From Halomonas sp. SSL-5 (GTDB lineage: Bacteria > Pseudomonadota > Gammaproteobacteria > Pseudomonadales > Halomonadaceae): 64,000 bases of DNA. The stretch is from NCBI RefSeq assembly GCF_030708455.1, contig NZ_JAUYWF010000004.1, positions 271,209 to 335,208 of the forward strand. Reading direction: 5' to 3'. The notes beneath the pieces were generated by a model. That model made no database searches. It was not told the origin of the DNA and saw nothing but the letters and a program-made list of their open reading frames with translations. Position 1 is the stretch's first letter, and the number at the start of each line of letters is the position of its first letter. Made by a program: the position numbers and the translations under genes. Below are positions 17,393-27,989 of the stretch, piece by piece.

Positions 17393-17839
17393 ATGACGAT
17401 GATGAAGGAACTGCCCTATACCCCCAAGGCGGTGATCGGCCGCCGCGAGATGGTCGAGCTGCCGGAGATGCACCTCGTGCTGTGCGCCAAGGCGGATACC
17501 GGGGCACGCACCTCGGCGCTGCACGCCGAGGACATCGAATCCTTCGAGGAGGACGGCCACCTGTGGGTCAGCTTCACCACCCGCAGCGGTGGCCCGGAGA
17601 CGCCGCCCCATGTGTTTCGCATGCACCTCCACGATCGCCGCAAGGTGCGCAGCTCCAACGGACAGGCGGAGTGGCGCTACGTGATCCGCACGCCCATGCG
17701 CCTCGGCTCGCTTACCTACCAGGTGGAGCTGTCCCTGACCGATCGGCGCGACATGCGCCACCCCATGTTGCTGGGCCGCCGTGCCCTGCGCCGCCTGCTG
17801 GTGGCGCCCGGCGCCGCCTTCCTGCACGGCGAACCCTGA
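17393..17839 (+). CDS. rimB: RimB-like retropepsin-type zinc protease
   Basis: A 148-aa protein of the family annotated as ATP-dependent zinc protease, a retropepsin-like fold. The aspartic-protease-like signature AKADTGARTSALHA (about residues 31-44) and the later HPMLLGRRAL segment are present. In Pseudomonas RimB trims glutamates added to ribosomal protein S6 by RimK. Here it directly precedes rimK (30-bp gap), which supports the same role. Start at 17393; an ATG two codons later is also possible. Confidence 0.82.
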   Translation: MTMMKELPYTPKAVIGRREMVELPEMHLVLCAKADTGARTSALHAEDIESFEEDGHLWVSFTTRSGGPETPPHVFRMHLHDRRKVRSSNGQAEWRYVIRTPMRLGSLTYQVELSLTDRRDMRHPMLLGRRALRRLLVAPGAAFLHGEP

Positions 17840-17869
17840 ACCGACCGGCCACCGCCCCGGAGCTACTCG

Positions 17870-18778
17870 ATGCATATCGCGCTGCTGTCACGCAACCGTA
17901 ACCTCTACTCCACGCGGCGCCTGGTGGAGGCCGCCGAGGCGCGCGGCCATACCGCCCGGGTGGTCGACACCCTGCGCTGCTACATGAGCATCGCCGCCCA
18001 CCACCCCTCGATCCACTACAAGGGGGAGGAGCTGGAGCCCTTCGATGCGGTGGTCCCGCGCATCGGCGCCTCGGTCACCTTCTACGGCTGTGCGGTGCTG
18101 CGCCAGTTCGAGATGATGGGCACCTATGTGCTCAACGACAACGTCTCGATCACCCGCTCCCGGGACAAGCTGCGCTCGCTGCAGCTACTGTCGCGCAAGG
18201 GACTGGGACTGCCGATCACCGGCTTCGCCCACTCCCCCGACGACATCCCCGACCTGATCACCATGGTCAAGGGCGCCCCGCTGGTCATCAAGCTGCTCGA
18301 GGGCACCCAGGGCATCGGCGTGGTGCTGGCCGAGACCAATCAGGCGGCAGAAAGCGTGATCCAGGCCTTCATGGGCATGAAGGCCAATATCATGGTCCAG
18401 GAGTACATCAAGGAGGCCCGCGGCGCCGATATCCGCTGCTTCGTGATCGGCGACAAGGTGGTGGCGGCCATGAAGCGCCAGGCTGCCGATGGCGAATTCC
18501 GCTCCAACCTGCACCGCGGCGGCACCGCCAGCGTGATACGCATCACCCCGGAGGAGCGCTCCACGGCGATCCGCGCCGCCAAGGCCATGGGCCTGAGGGT
18601 GGCCGGCGTCGACCTGTTGCGTGCCAATCACGGCCCGGTGATCATGGAGGTCAACTCCTCCCCGGGCCTGCAGGGCATCGAGAGCGCCACCGGCAAGGAT
18701 ATCGCCGGCCTGATCATCGAACACCTGGAGAAGAATGCCGCCCCGGCCCGCAAGGCACCACCTAAGCCCAAGGGGTAA
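17870..18778 (+). CDS. rimK: Ribosomal protein S6 glutamate ligase
   Basis: A 302-aa ATP-grasp ligase, the size of E. coli RimK (300 aa), that adds glutamates to the C-terminus of ribosomal protein S6. An N-terminal RimK domain ([18 protein letters not shown]) leads to the ATP-grasp domain with [16 protein letters not shown] (lysine and glycine loop), [20 protein letters not shown], and the metal-binding [15 protein letters not shown] at the end. Co-transcribed with rimB, which probably reverses the modification. Confidence 0.93.
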   Translation: MHIALLSRNRNLYSTRRLVEAAEARGHTARVVDTLRCYMSIAAHHPSIHYKGEELEPFDAVVPRIGASVTFYGCAVLRQFEMMGTYVLNDNVSITRSRDKLRSLQLLSRKGLGLPITGFAHSPDDIPDLITMVKGAPLVIKLLEGTQGIGVVLAETNQAAESVIQAFMGMKANIMVQEYIKEARGADIRCFVIGDKVVAAMKRQAADGEFRSNLHRGGTASVIRITPEERSTAIRAAKAMGLRVAGVDLLRANHGPVIMEVNSSPGLQGIESATGKDIAGLIIEHLEKNAAPARKAPPKPKG

Positions 18779-18900
18779 TTGCCAGTTGTGCACAGGCCAG
18801 GCCCAATGGGCATCGCGGATTCCACACTTATTCCAGTCCGGGGGTAGCAAAACAGTGTTTCCCCGGCCACAATCTGCGTCACCAAAGGGGGTGACCGCTC

Positions 18901-19350
18901 ATGTTTCTCGACAATCGCCAGGTGGCGATGGACAGCGTGCTGGAAGCGCTGGCCGACAGCATCGACTACTTTCAGGACAATCTGGAGCGCCTGCGCCCAT
19001 CGCTGCGCGACGCTCTCAAGCCGCACTATGAGGCGCGCAGCCGGTCGATGCGCGAGCTGCAGGAGCTCGCTCGGGAGCACCTCAACATGCTGCCCCGGGA
19101 CGCCGATGTCGAACGCGACGACTACATGTGGCTGTGGAGCCGGCTGAAGAGCTTCGTCGGCAACGAGAGCCAGGTGGTGATCGGCGAACTGCTGGAGCAG
19201 GAGCGCGTGCTGATGCAGGCCCTCTCCAACCTGATGACTCACCCCCTGCCCGATGCCCTGGAGCCGACGGTGGAGGAGTGCTGGAAGGGCTGCCGGGCGC
19301 TGATCCGCGAGCTCTACGCCCTGCAGAAGACCCACGCCAAGCGGCGCTGA
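18901..19350 (+). CDS. Helical protein of unknown function
   Basis: A 149-aa, almost entirely alpha-helical, charged protein with segments DSVLEALADSIDYFQDNLE, SMRELQELAREHLNM and WLWSRLKSFVGNESQVVIGE. The pattern suggests a four-helix bundle, loosely like DUF2383/ferritin-like stress proteins, but I cannot assign a family. There is no signal peptide. The ATG at 18901 is preceded by GGGGGTGA. The last three codons and stop (KRR-stop) form part of the first unit of a 24-bp tandem triplicate running past the gene end. Confidence 0.6.
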   Translation: MFLDNRQVAMDSVLEALADSIDYFQDNLERLRPSLRDALKPHYEARSRSMRELQELAREHLNMLPRDADVERDDYMWLWSRLKSFVGNESQVVIGELLEQERVLMQALSNLMTHPLPDALEPTVEECWKGCRALIRELYALQKTHAKRR

Positions 19351-19410
19351 GGGCTCCTGACCAAGGGGCGCTGAGGGCTCCTGGCCAAACGGCGCTGAAG
19401 GCTCCTGCTC
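19339..19410 (+). repeat. Three tandem copies of a 24-bp unit across a gene end
   Basis: Units begin at 19339, 19363 and 19387 and differ by only a few bases. Each keeps GGCGCTGA and GGCTCCTG. The unit is eight codons long, so each copy regenerates in frame an Arg-stop (CGC TGA) ending for the 149-aa gene. The final unit reaches the stop codon of the convergent sanA gene. Confidence 0.9.
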
Positions 19411-20134
19411 AGCGCCGCTCCGCTGCCGGTCCCGGCGTATCGATGGCCCAGCCCCGCTGCGCGGCCTGGGGCACGATCTCCAGCGGCTCCCGGGGCCCCA
19501 GGAAGTGGGGCTCACGCCCCCACAGGTAGAGATCTCCCAGGGTAGCCAGCCGCGCCACCCACTCCCGCGCCGCCAGGCGCCACTGCCCCTTGACCCGGTG
19601 TGACGACACCGCGCAGCCCTGGGCCTCGATGCCCAGCGCCTCGGCGATGAACAGCGCCCGCGGCAGGTGCCAGGCCTGGGTGATCAGCAGCCCACGCTCC
19701 ACGCCGAACACCGCCCGCGCCCGGGCCAGGGTATCGAAGGTGCTGAAGCCGGCGTAGTCCAGCGTCATGGCGGTTTCGGGCACCCCGCGACCGCGAAGGT
19801 CGCGCCACATGGTGATGGGCTCGTTGTAGGAGAGGGTGCGGTTGTCGCCGGAGAGCAGCAGGTGGTCGACCCGATCCAGGCGCAACAGCCGCGCCGAGGC
19901 GCTCATGCGCGCCTCGAAGTAGGGATTGCGGACACCGCTGCGGGTCCAGTGGGAGGTGCCGAACACGATGCCCACCCGCTCGGCACGGCACAGCGGCAGC
20001 TCATGCTCGATGCGCTCACGGGTCTGGCCCAGCACCCAGAGGTTGGCGACCAGCAGCAACAGTGCCGCCAGCAGCACCGCCGTGCCCAGCGCCATCAGGA
20101 TGGCCCGGAGGACCCGCCACGCTGACCACTTCAT
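19409..20134 (-). CDS. sanA: SanA-like DUF218 (YdcF-type) membrane protein
   Basis: A 241-aa protein with one N-terminal membrane helix (ILMALGTAVLLAALLLLVAN) and a periplasmic DUF218 domain: VGIVFGTSHWTRSGVRNPYF, HLLLSGDNRTLSYNEP and the later LLITQAWHLPRAL. This matches SanA, an envelope protein affecting vancomycin permeability and thought to act on cell-envelope synthesis. The second ATG (20132-20134) is better spaced from AGGAG than the one two codons earlier. Its stop lies in the last unit of the tandem triplicate. It follows sufT by 71 bases on the same strand. Confidence 0.8.
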   Translation of the reverse strand: MKWSAWRVLRAILMALGTAVLLAALLLLVANLWVLGQTRERIEHELPLCRAERVGIVFGTSHWTRSGVRNPYFEARMSASARLLRLDRVDHLLLSGDNRTLSYNEPITMWRDLRGRGVPETAMTLDYAGFSTFDTLARARAVFGVERGLLITQAWHLPRALFIAEALGIEAQGCAVSSHRVKGQWRLAAREWVARLATLGDLYLWGREPHFLGPREPLEIVPQAAQRGWAIDTPGPAAERR

Positions 20135-20205
20135 CGGCATCTCCTGTTCCCTGTGCGCCCGGCACACCCCGGTCGATCACCGCAGGACGCCTCGGGCGCG
20201 GGCCG

Positions 20206-20778
20206 CTAGAACATGCCGAGCTCGAGCTTGGCCTCGTCGCTCATCATCTCACGACTCCAGGGCGGATCGAAGACGATCTCGGTGTGTACCTTGCTGATCT
20301 GGGGGGCGCCGAGGATCTTGTTGCGCGCATCGGCGGCGATCACGTCGCCCATGCCGCAGCCCGGCGCGGTCAGCGTCATGCGGATGGTGACGATGCGCTC
20401 GCCGCTGATCAGTCGCTCGAGGCGACAGCCGTAGACCAGCCCCAGGTCGACGATATTGACCGGGATCTCGGGGTCGAAACAGGTGCGCAGCTGGTCCCAC
20501 ACGAACCGCTCGATCTCCTCGTCGGAGGCGTCCTCGGGCAGGGTCGGACGCGGCAGCGCCTCGAGGCCCAGGGCATCGAGGTTGGCGCCCTCGATCAGGT
20601 AGAGGCGCCCCTCGAAGCCGACGCTGACCGTGCTGCCCTTGGCCTGCATCACGTTGACCACGCTGTCCTCGGCGAGGGTCACGGTCTTGCCGAAGGGAAT
20701 GGAGATCACCTCCACGTCGCGGTGCAGGGGCAGCTCCTGCCCCTTGTGGAGGCTCGCTATCTGCTCGATATCGCTCAT
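20206..20778 (-). CDS. sufT: Fe-S cluster assembly protein SufT
   Basis: A 190-aa SufT-type protein with a C-terminal DUF59/MIP18 domain (FDPEIPVNIVDLGLVYG; then TAPGCGMGDVIAADARNKI with the conserved Cys). It helps mature Fe-S proteins downstream of the SUF scaffold. The N-terminal 90 residues (IPFGKTVTLAEDSVVNVMQ) are the usual SufT extension. It starts at 20776-20778 and follows sufS by 37 bases, so it is the last clear member of the SUF operon. Confidence 0.9.
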   Translation of the reverse strand: MSDIEQIASLHKGQELPLHRDVEVISIPFGKTVTLAEDSVVNVMQAKGSTVSVGFEGRLYLIEGANLDALGLEALPRPTLPEDASDEEIERFVWDQLRTCFDPEIPVNIVDLGLVYGCRLERLISGERIVTIRMTLTAPGCGMGDVIAADARNKILGAPQISKVHTEIVFDPPWSREMMSDEAKLELGMF

Positions 20779-20815
20779 GGCGTTCCTTTTCTGGCGGTTC
20801 CCTGGCCGGCAGTGG

Positions 20816-22072
20816 TTACCTGACCATGCCGATGACTCGCTCCAGGGCCTCGGCGAAGACGTCGATCTCTTCCAGGGTGTTGTAGGCGGCGAACGATGCC
20901 CGGCAGGTGGCGTCCACGCCGAAGTGGGCGAGCAGCGGCTGGGCGCAGTGGTGGCCGGTACGGATCGCAACCCCGAGCTGGTCGATCAGCAGGCCGATAT
21001 CCTGGGCATGGGCGCCGTCGACCACGAAGGAGAGCACCCCCGCCTTGTCCGGGGCGGTGCCCAGGATGCGCAGGCCGTCGATGGTGGAGACCCGCTCGGT
21101 GGCGTGGGCCAGCAGCCGCCCCTCCCAGGCGCCGATGGCGTCGAGGCCGACGCCGGCCACCCACTTCAGGGCCTCGCCCAGGGCGATCACCTCGGCGATG
21201 GCCGGGGTGCCCGCCTCGAACTTGTGGGGAAGCTCGGCGAAGGTGGTGCCGGCCTCGAAGGAGACGGTGGCGATCATCTCGCCACCGCCCTGCCAGGGCG
21301 GCATCGCCTCGAGCAGATCGGCCTTGCCGTAGAGCACCCCAACGCCGGTGGGGCCATAGACCTTGTGGCCGGAGAAGGCGTAGAAGTCGGCGTCGATGTC
21401 GCGCACGTCCACCGCCTGGTGGGGCGTGGCCTGGGCGCCGTCAACCAGGATAAGCGCGCCGTGGGCGTGGGCGATGGTCGCCATCGCCTTGACCGGGTTG
21501 ATCGTACCGAAGGCGTTGGAGACGTGGTTGACCGCCACCAGTCTCGTGCGCTCGGTGAAGAGCGCACGGTAGGCGTCGAGGTCGAGCACGCCGCGTTCGT
21601 CCACCGGGATCACCTTGATGGTGAAGCCGAGCTCGGCGGCCAGCAGCTGCCAGGGCACGATATTGGAGTGGTGCTCCAGGCGCGAGATCAGCACCTCGTC
21701 GCCGGCCTTGAGGTTGGCGCGCCCCCAGCTGTTGGCCACCAGGTTGATCGCCTCGGTGGTGCCGCGGGTAAAGATGAGCTCGCGGGTCTCGGCCGCGTTC
21801 AGGAAGCCGCGAACCGTCTCCCGGGTGCCCTCGAAGGCCGCGGTGGCCTCGTCGGCCAGGGTGTGCAGGCCGCGGTGGATATTGGCGTTGTAGCCCCCAT
21901 AGTAGGCATCGAACGCCGCGATCACCTGGCGCGGGGTCTGGCTGGTCGCCGCATTGTCGAGATAGACCAGCGGCCTGCCATGCACCTGGCGGGACAGGAT
22001 CGGGAAGTCGGCGCGGATCGCCGCGACGTCCAGGGTCGGGGTCGCGGGGGCGCGAGTGGCCAGGTCGGTCAT
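20816..22072 (-). CDS. sufS: Cysteine desulfurase SufS
   Basis: A 418-aa PLP enzyme that takes sulfur from cysteine for Fe-S assembly. The PLP lysine is Lys237 in FSGHKVYG and the persulfide cysteine is Cys376 in RTGHHCAQP, both in typical class V desulfurase settings. HHSNIVPW and DGAQATPH are also conserved. Sulfur transfer normally needs SufE or SufU; neither is encoded next to it in this operon. It lies between sufD and sufT on the minus strand. Confidence 0.94.
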   Translation of the reverse strand: MTDLATRAPATPTLDVAAIRADFPILSRQVHGRPLVYLDNAATSQTPRQVIAAFDAYYGGYNANIHRGLHTLADEATAAFEGTRETVRGFLNAAETRELIFTRGTTEAINLVANSWGRANLKAGDEVLISRLEHHSNIVPWQLLAAELGFTIKVIPVDERGVLDLDAYRALFTERTRLVAVNHVSNAFGTINPVKAMATIAHAHGALILVDGAQATPHQAVDVRDIDADFYAFSGHKVYGPTGVGVLYGKADLLEAMPPWQGGGEMIATVSFEAGTTFAELPHKFEAGTPAIAEVIALGEALKWVAGVGLDAIGAWEGRLLAHATERVSTIDGLRILGTAPDKAGVLSFVVDGAHAQDIGLLIDQLGVAIRTGHHCAQPLLAHFGVDATCRASFAAYNTLEEIDVFAEALERVIGMVR

Positions 22073-22130
22073 GGCAGGCTCCTCCTCAGGATGGCGCGGT
22101 CGCTCTCACTCATCGTCCTTACTCATCACC

Positions 22131-23488
22131 CTATTCATCACCCAAGGCCACGGCGGCTTCCACCAGCCCGGCCAGGTTGAAGCGCTCGGGCAGCTTGCCG
22201 GCCACGGCGAGCTCAACGCGCTCGGCGATGGCATCCAGGTTCACCTCCTCCAGCACCTCGCCGGCGAAAGCCAGGGTCAGCAGCCCGCGGGCGGTCTGGC
22301 GATCGATGCCGCGGCTACGCAAGGCGTAGACCGCCTCCTCGTCGAGCTGGCCGGTGGTGGTGCCGTGGGAGCACTTGACGTCATCGGCGTAGATCTCGAG
22401 CTCCGGCTTGGCGTCGATCTCGGCGCGGTCGGAGAGCAGCAGGTTGGCGTTGCTCTGGAAGCCCTCGATCTTCTGGCTGTCGCGCTTGACCACCACCTTG
22501 CCGTTGAACACGCCATGGGCGCGATCGTCGAGGATGCCCTTGTAGTTCTCGTTGGAGAACGTAAGGGGCGCGTTGTGGTTGGCCAGGGTGTGGCTGTCCA
22601 CGTGCTGGCGGCCCTGGCCGTAGAACAGGCCATAGAAGTCGCAGGTGGCGTTCTCGCCGTTCAGGTCGCTGATCAGGTCGGTACGCACCAGGGCGCCGCC
22701 CAGGTTCAGGTTGAACGAGGTATAGCGGCTGTCGCGGGCCTGCTCGACGTGGATGGAGGCCACGTGCAGGTCGGCAAGCGGCGACTCCTGCAGCTTGTAG
22801 TGGGTCAGGATGGCATTGCGCTCGAGGATGATCTCCTCCACCAGATTGGTGAAGTTGGCGGCCTCTTCCTCGCCCACGTGGTGCTCGACCAGGGTCGCCT
22901 GGCTGCGCCCGCCGGCCTGGACCAGGATGCGCGGATGGCTCATCACCGGCTGCGCTCCGTTCCTGGAGAGGAACTGCAGGATGATCGGCTTCTCGACCAC
23001 GGTGCCCGGCGCCAGGCGCAGCACCGCGCCCTCCTCCATGAAGGCGGTATTGAGCGCCGAGAAGGGCGAGAACTCGACCCCGGTGAGGCGTCCCAGCGGA
23101 CCACCCACCGCCTCGTGGTTCTCCTCCAGGGCCGCCGAGAGCGGCACCAGGCTGACACCCGCCGGCAGGTCGTCGAGCCGCGACAGGGCCGGGGCGAAGA
23201 CGCCGTCGACGAAGGTCAGCCGGTGCGCATCGATGGGCAGGGTCAGGGCCGCCGCGCCCGCCTGGGAGAACTCGGCATCGCCGGCCAGGGCGAAGTCGCC
23301 CCGGGCGATGGCACGAACATCGGTGTACTTCCACGCCTCGTCGCGGCGCGTGGGGAAGCCCATCGCCTCGAAGCGGGCCGCACCCGCCTGGCGCCGGGCG
23401 GCGATCCAGGTCGGCTCCTGGCCCCGAGTCTCGAGGCGGCCGGCGCGGAACTCGGCCAAGCGGTCGAGAAAACGCTGTGTCTCTTCAC

Positions 23489-23492
<4 letters not shown>
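22131..23492 (-). CDS. sufD: SUF scaffold subunit SufD
   Basis: A 453-aa SufD, partner of SufB in the SufBC2D scaffold on which clusters are built. It shows the beta-helix core of the family (GEEAANFTNLVEEIILERNA, HASIHVEQARDSRYTSFNLN) and the C-terminal KCSHGTTTGQLDEEAVYALRSRG (given here in parts: CSHGTTTGQLDEEA) that contains the conserved His of the SufB-SufD interface. Its ATG overlaps the sufC stop codon by 4 bases (ATGA), so the two are translationally coupled. Confidence 0.94.
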
Positions 23493-24241
<749 letters not shown>

Positions 24242-24314
24242 CGTGATTACCTTTTCGATTCGGGCGGGCCGCCGCCGCGGCCCGCCACGGTGAATTCATT
24301 GCCTGGAGGGCGAC

Positions 24315-25757
<1,443 letters not shown>

Positions 25758-25829
25758 GATCTCTCCCCTCCCGGGCGGTTGGGCCGGCGAGGCGCGCTCG
25801 CCGATTGAATCCGATGAAACTCGAGTGGC

Positions 25830-26294
25830 TCAGGCCGTGTCGGCGGCCAGGCTCACGCTCTGGATGGGCAGCTGTACCGGCAGCTTGATCGGCGAGGCAC
25901 TGGCCAGGTGGGCCAGGGTCACACTGCCGAGCAGGGTGCGCACACCCAGCGAAACACGCTGCCAGTTGTCGGCCACGCCGCAGGTAGCGGCCAGGTCGCA
26001 GTCGCCCTCGGCGTGACTGCATTCGGTCATCGCCACCGGCCCCTCGATGGCGGTGATGATGTCGATGGCGGTGATCTCGGAGGCGGGCCGCGCCAGGGAG
26101 TATCCCCCCTGGGCACCGCGCCGCGACTCCAGCAACCCCGCCTTGACCAGCATCTTCAGCGTCTTGCTGACGGTGGGATGCGGAAGCTGGACCGCTTCGG
26201 CGAGTTCGGCCGCCGCCTGGGGCTGCTCGGGATGACGGGCAATCTGAGCCATCACCACGGCGGCATAGTCGGTCAGCCGCGAGAGCTTGAGCAT
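25830..26294 (-). CDS. Rrf2-family SUF operon regulator (IscR-like)
   Basis: A 154-aa Rrf2-type winged-helix regulator that heads the SUF operon. The DNA-binding part (AAELAEAVQLPHPTVSKTLK, then AGLLESRRGAQGGYSLAR) is followed by a CSHAEGDC...C motif whose three cysteines, spaced as in IscR, should hold a 2Fe-2S cluster. This fits the SUF-system regulator family: it would sense cluster demand and repress the operon. The probable binding site overlaps its promoter at 26341-26365. An ACAGGAGG site precedes the ATG. Confidence 0.9.
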   Translation of the reverse strand: MLKLSRLTDYAAVVMAQIARHPEQPQAAAELAEAVQLPHPTVSKTLKMLVKAGLLESRRGAQGGYSLARPASEITAIDIITAIEGPVAMTECSHAEGDCDLAATCGVADNWQRVSLGVRTLLGSVTLAHLASASPIKLPVQLPIQSVSLAADTA

Positions 26295-26340
26295 GACGAG
26301 CCTCCTGTCAGCGAGCGGCCCGGCGAAATACCGTGCCTCG

Positions 26341-26379
26341 ATTGCGGACCATTTTAGTCCTGTATGAATTCGATGTGAA
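26341..26379 (-). promoter_or_regulatory. suf operon promoter with IscR-type operator
   Basis: On the minus strand TTCACA (26374-26379) and TAAAAT (26351-26356) are separated by 17 bases, a near-consensus sigma-70 promoter. The 25 bases 26341-26365 match the E. coli type 1 IscR site in about 20 positions, including ATAC at one end and GACTAAAAT then GTC in the centre. The operator covers the -10, so occupation would repress. The leader to the regulator ATG is about 50 bases. Confidence 0.72.
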
Positions 26380-26445
26380 GCCCGCGAGACGGTTTCCCTG
26401 CCGAGGGGGCAGCTTTACAGCACGATAGGCACCATTCGCATCAAA

Positions 26446-26464
26446 AACGACTATCGTTCTCATT
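26446..26464. promoter_or_regulatory. Possible Fur-like box upstream of suf promoter
   Basis: Read on the minus strand, 26446-26464 is AATGAGAACGATAGTCGTT, resembling the Fur consensus (GATAATGATAATCATTATC) in its left half. It lies roughly 110 bases upstream of the predicted suf start. E. coli suf is Fur-regulated, but this match is partial and the distance is long. Confidence 0.3.
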
Positions 26465-26499
26465 GGCGCCCGCTATCGCGACCCTTGCCCCGAGCCACC

Positions 26500-26838
26500 T
26501 CATGCCTTCTTCACGAACTCGGACTTCAGCTTCATGGGGCCGACCCCGTCGACCTTGCAGTCGATATCGTGGTCGCCCTCCACCAGGCGGATATTCTTGA
26601 CCTTGGTGCCCACCTTCACCACCAGGGAGGAGCCCTTGACCTTGAGGTCCTTGATCACGGTGACGCTGTCGCCATCGGCCAGCGGGTTGCCGTTGGCATC
26701 GCGGACCTCGAGGGCGTCGTCGTTGTCGACGCTCGCCTCCCCGGACCACTCGTGGCCGCATTCGGGGCAGACATACTGGATGCCGTCCTCGTAGGTATAG
26801 GGAGAGGAACATTCGGGACAGGCGGGCAGATCGCTCAT
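26500..26838 (-). CDS. yjdM: Zinc-ribbon YjdM/PhnA family protein
   Basis: A 112-aa protein with an N-terminal zinc ribbon ([13 protein letters not shown], then CPECGHEW) and the C-terminal PhnA-like SH3-type domain ([21 protein letters not shown]). It matches YjdM, formerly PhnA, a conserved protein whose function remains unclear. It is not a phosphonoacetate hydrolase despite the old name. It is a single leftward gene ending about 120 bases before the suf promoter region. Confidence 0.9.
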   Translation of the reverse strand: MSDLPACPECSSPYTYEDGIQYVCPECGHEWSGEASVDNDDALEVRDANGNPLADGDSVTVIKDLKVKGSSLVVKVGTKVKNIRLVEGDHDIDCKVDGVGPMKLKSEFVKKA

Positions 26839-26969
26839 GGCGGGCTCCAGGCAGCTGACAGGAAAGCCGCCAAGCCTACACCGCGGCGCCGCGGGTCTCC
26901 AGCCGGCACATGACGGCCGCGCCCGGGCCTGGCAGGATTGACGCTCCCCATCGGCGACGAGGAAGCAGC

Positions 26970-27878
26970 ATGCAGGAGCGCCCGACCACGGTATTCGGCG
27001 GCACCGGCTTCCTGGGCCGCGCCGTCGTGCGCGAACTGGTGGAGTCGGGCCGGGCGGTACGCATCGCCGCGCGCCACCCACGGCTGCCCGACTGGCTGGA
27101 GCCCGGCGATCGCGTCGAGGCGGTGGCGTGTGACATCCGCGACGAGCGCCAGGTGGCCGCCGCTCTGGTGGGCAGTGAGGCGGCGATCAATGCGGTGGGC
27201 CTCTATGTGGAGCGCCGGCGTTCTGGCCTGACCTTCGCGGCGATCCACGTGACGGGGGCCGGGCGGGTGGCGAGGCTCGCCCGTGACGCCGGCATCGCAC
27301 GGCTGATTCACGTCTCGGGCATCGGCGCCAGCACCGACTCCCCTTCCGCCTATGTGCGCGCCCGCGCCGCCGGCGAGGAGGCCGTGATCGAGGCGCTGCC
27401 CAAGGCGATCCTGCTGCGCCCCGGGGTGCTGTTCGGCCCCGACGACGCCCTGCTGGCCAACCTCGCCCGCCTGGTACACCTGCCGCTGGTGCCGCTGTTC
27501 GGCCGCGGCACGACCCGCCTGCAGCCGGTCCATGTGGACGATGTGGCCCGCGCGGCGGTGCGCCTGACGGCCTCGCGGCCCGTCGCCCGGCGGCTGTTCG
27601 AGCTGGGCGGCCCCGAGGTGCTCAACTACCGTGAACTGGTCGAACGGGTGGCGGCCCAGCTCGACCGCCAGCCGCGACTGCTGCCTCTGCCCTTCCTCGC
27701 CTGGCACCTCGCCGCGCTCCTGCTCGCCCCGCTGCCCTCGCCGCCCCTGACCCGGGACCAGGTGTGGCTGATGCAGCGCGACAACCTGGCCGACCCTGAC
27801 GCGGGGAGCTTCGCCGACCTCGGCATCGTGCCGCGCACCCTCCACGACAGCCTGGCGCGCTGCCTCTCCGAGCGTTGA
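26970..27878 (+). CDS. NDUFA9-like NAD(P)-dependent epimerase/dehydratase
   Basis: A 302-aa short-chain-dehydrogenase-like protein with the nucleotide loop [12 protein letters not shown] at the N-terminus and a downstream HVSGIGAS block. The C-terminal part resembles the complex I NDUFA9 subunit family of atypical SDRs, often NAD(P)H-binding without known catalysis. The catalytic YxxxK appears altered: [10 protein letters not shown] follows the serine segment. The ATG at 26970 is chosen; the frame is open 20 codons upstream without similarity. Confidence 0.8.
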   Translation: MQERPTTVFGGTGFLGRAVVRELVESGRAVRIAARHPRLPDWLEPGDRVEAVACDIRDERQVAAALVGSEAAINAVGLYVERRRSGLTFAAIHVTGAGRVARLARDAGIARLIHVSGIGASTDSPSAYVRARAAGEEAVIEALPKAILLRPGVLFGPDDALLANLARLVHLPLVPLFGRGTTRLQPVHVDDVARAAVRLTASRPVARRLFELGGPEVLNYRELVERVAAQLDRQPRLLPLPFLAWHLAALLLAPLPSPPLTRDQVWLMQRDNLADPDAGSFADLGIVPRTLHDSLARCLSER

Positions 27879-27989
27879 CGCCCGGCCGCGTCAGGCGACC
27901 CGCGGCCCGGACGCAATGCCACCTTCGCGACTATGCTAGGTGGGTGGGCCCACCCCAAGTGAGGCCTCGGCCATCAGGGAGCCTTAGCC

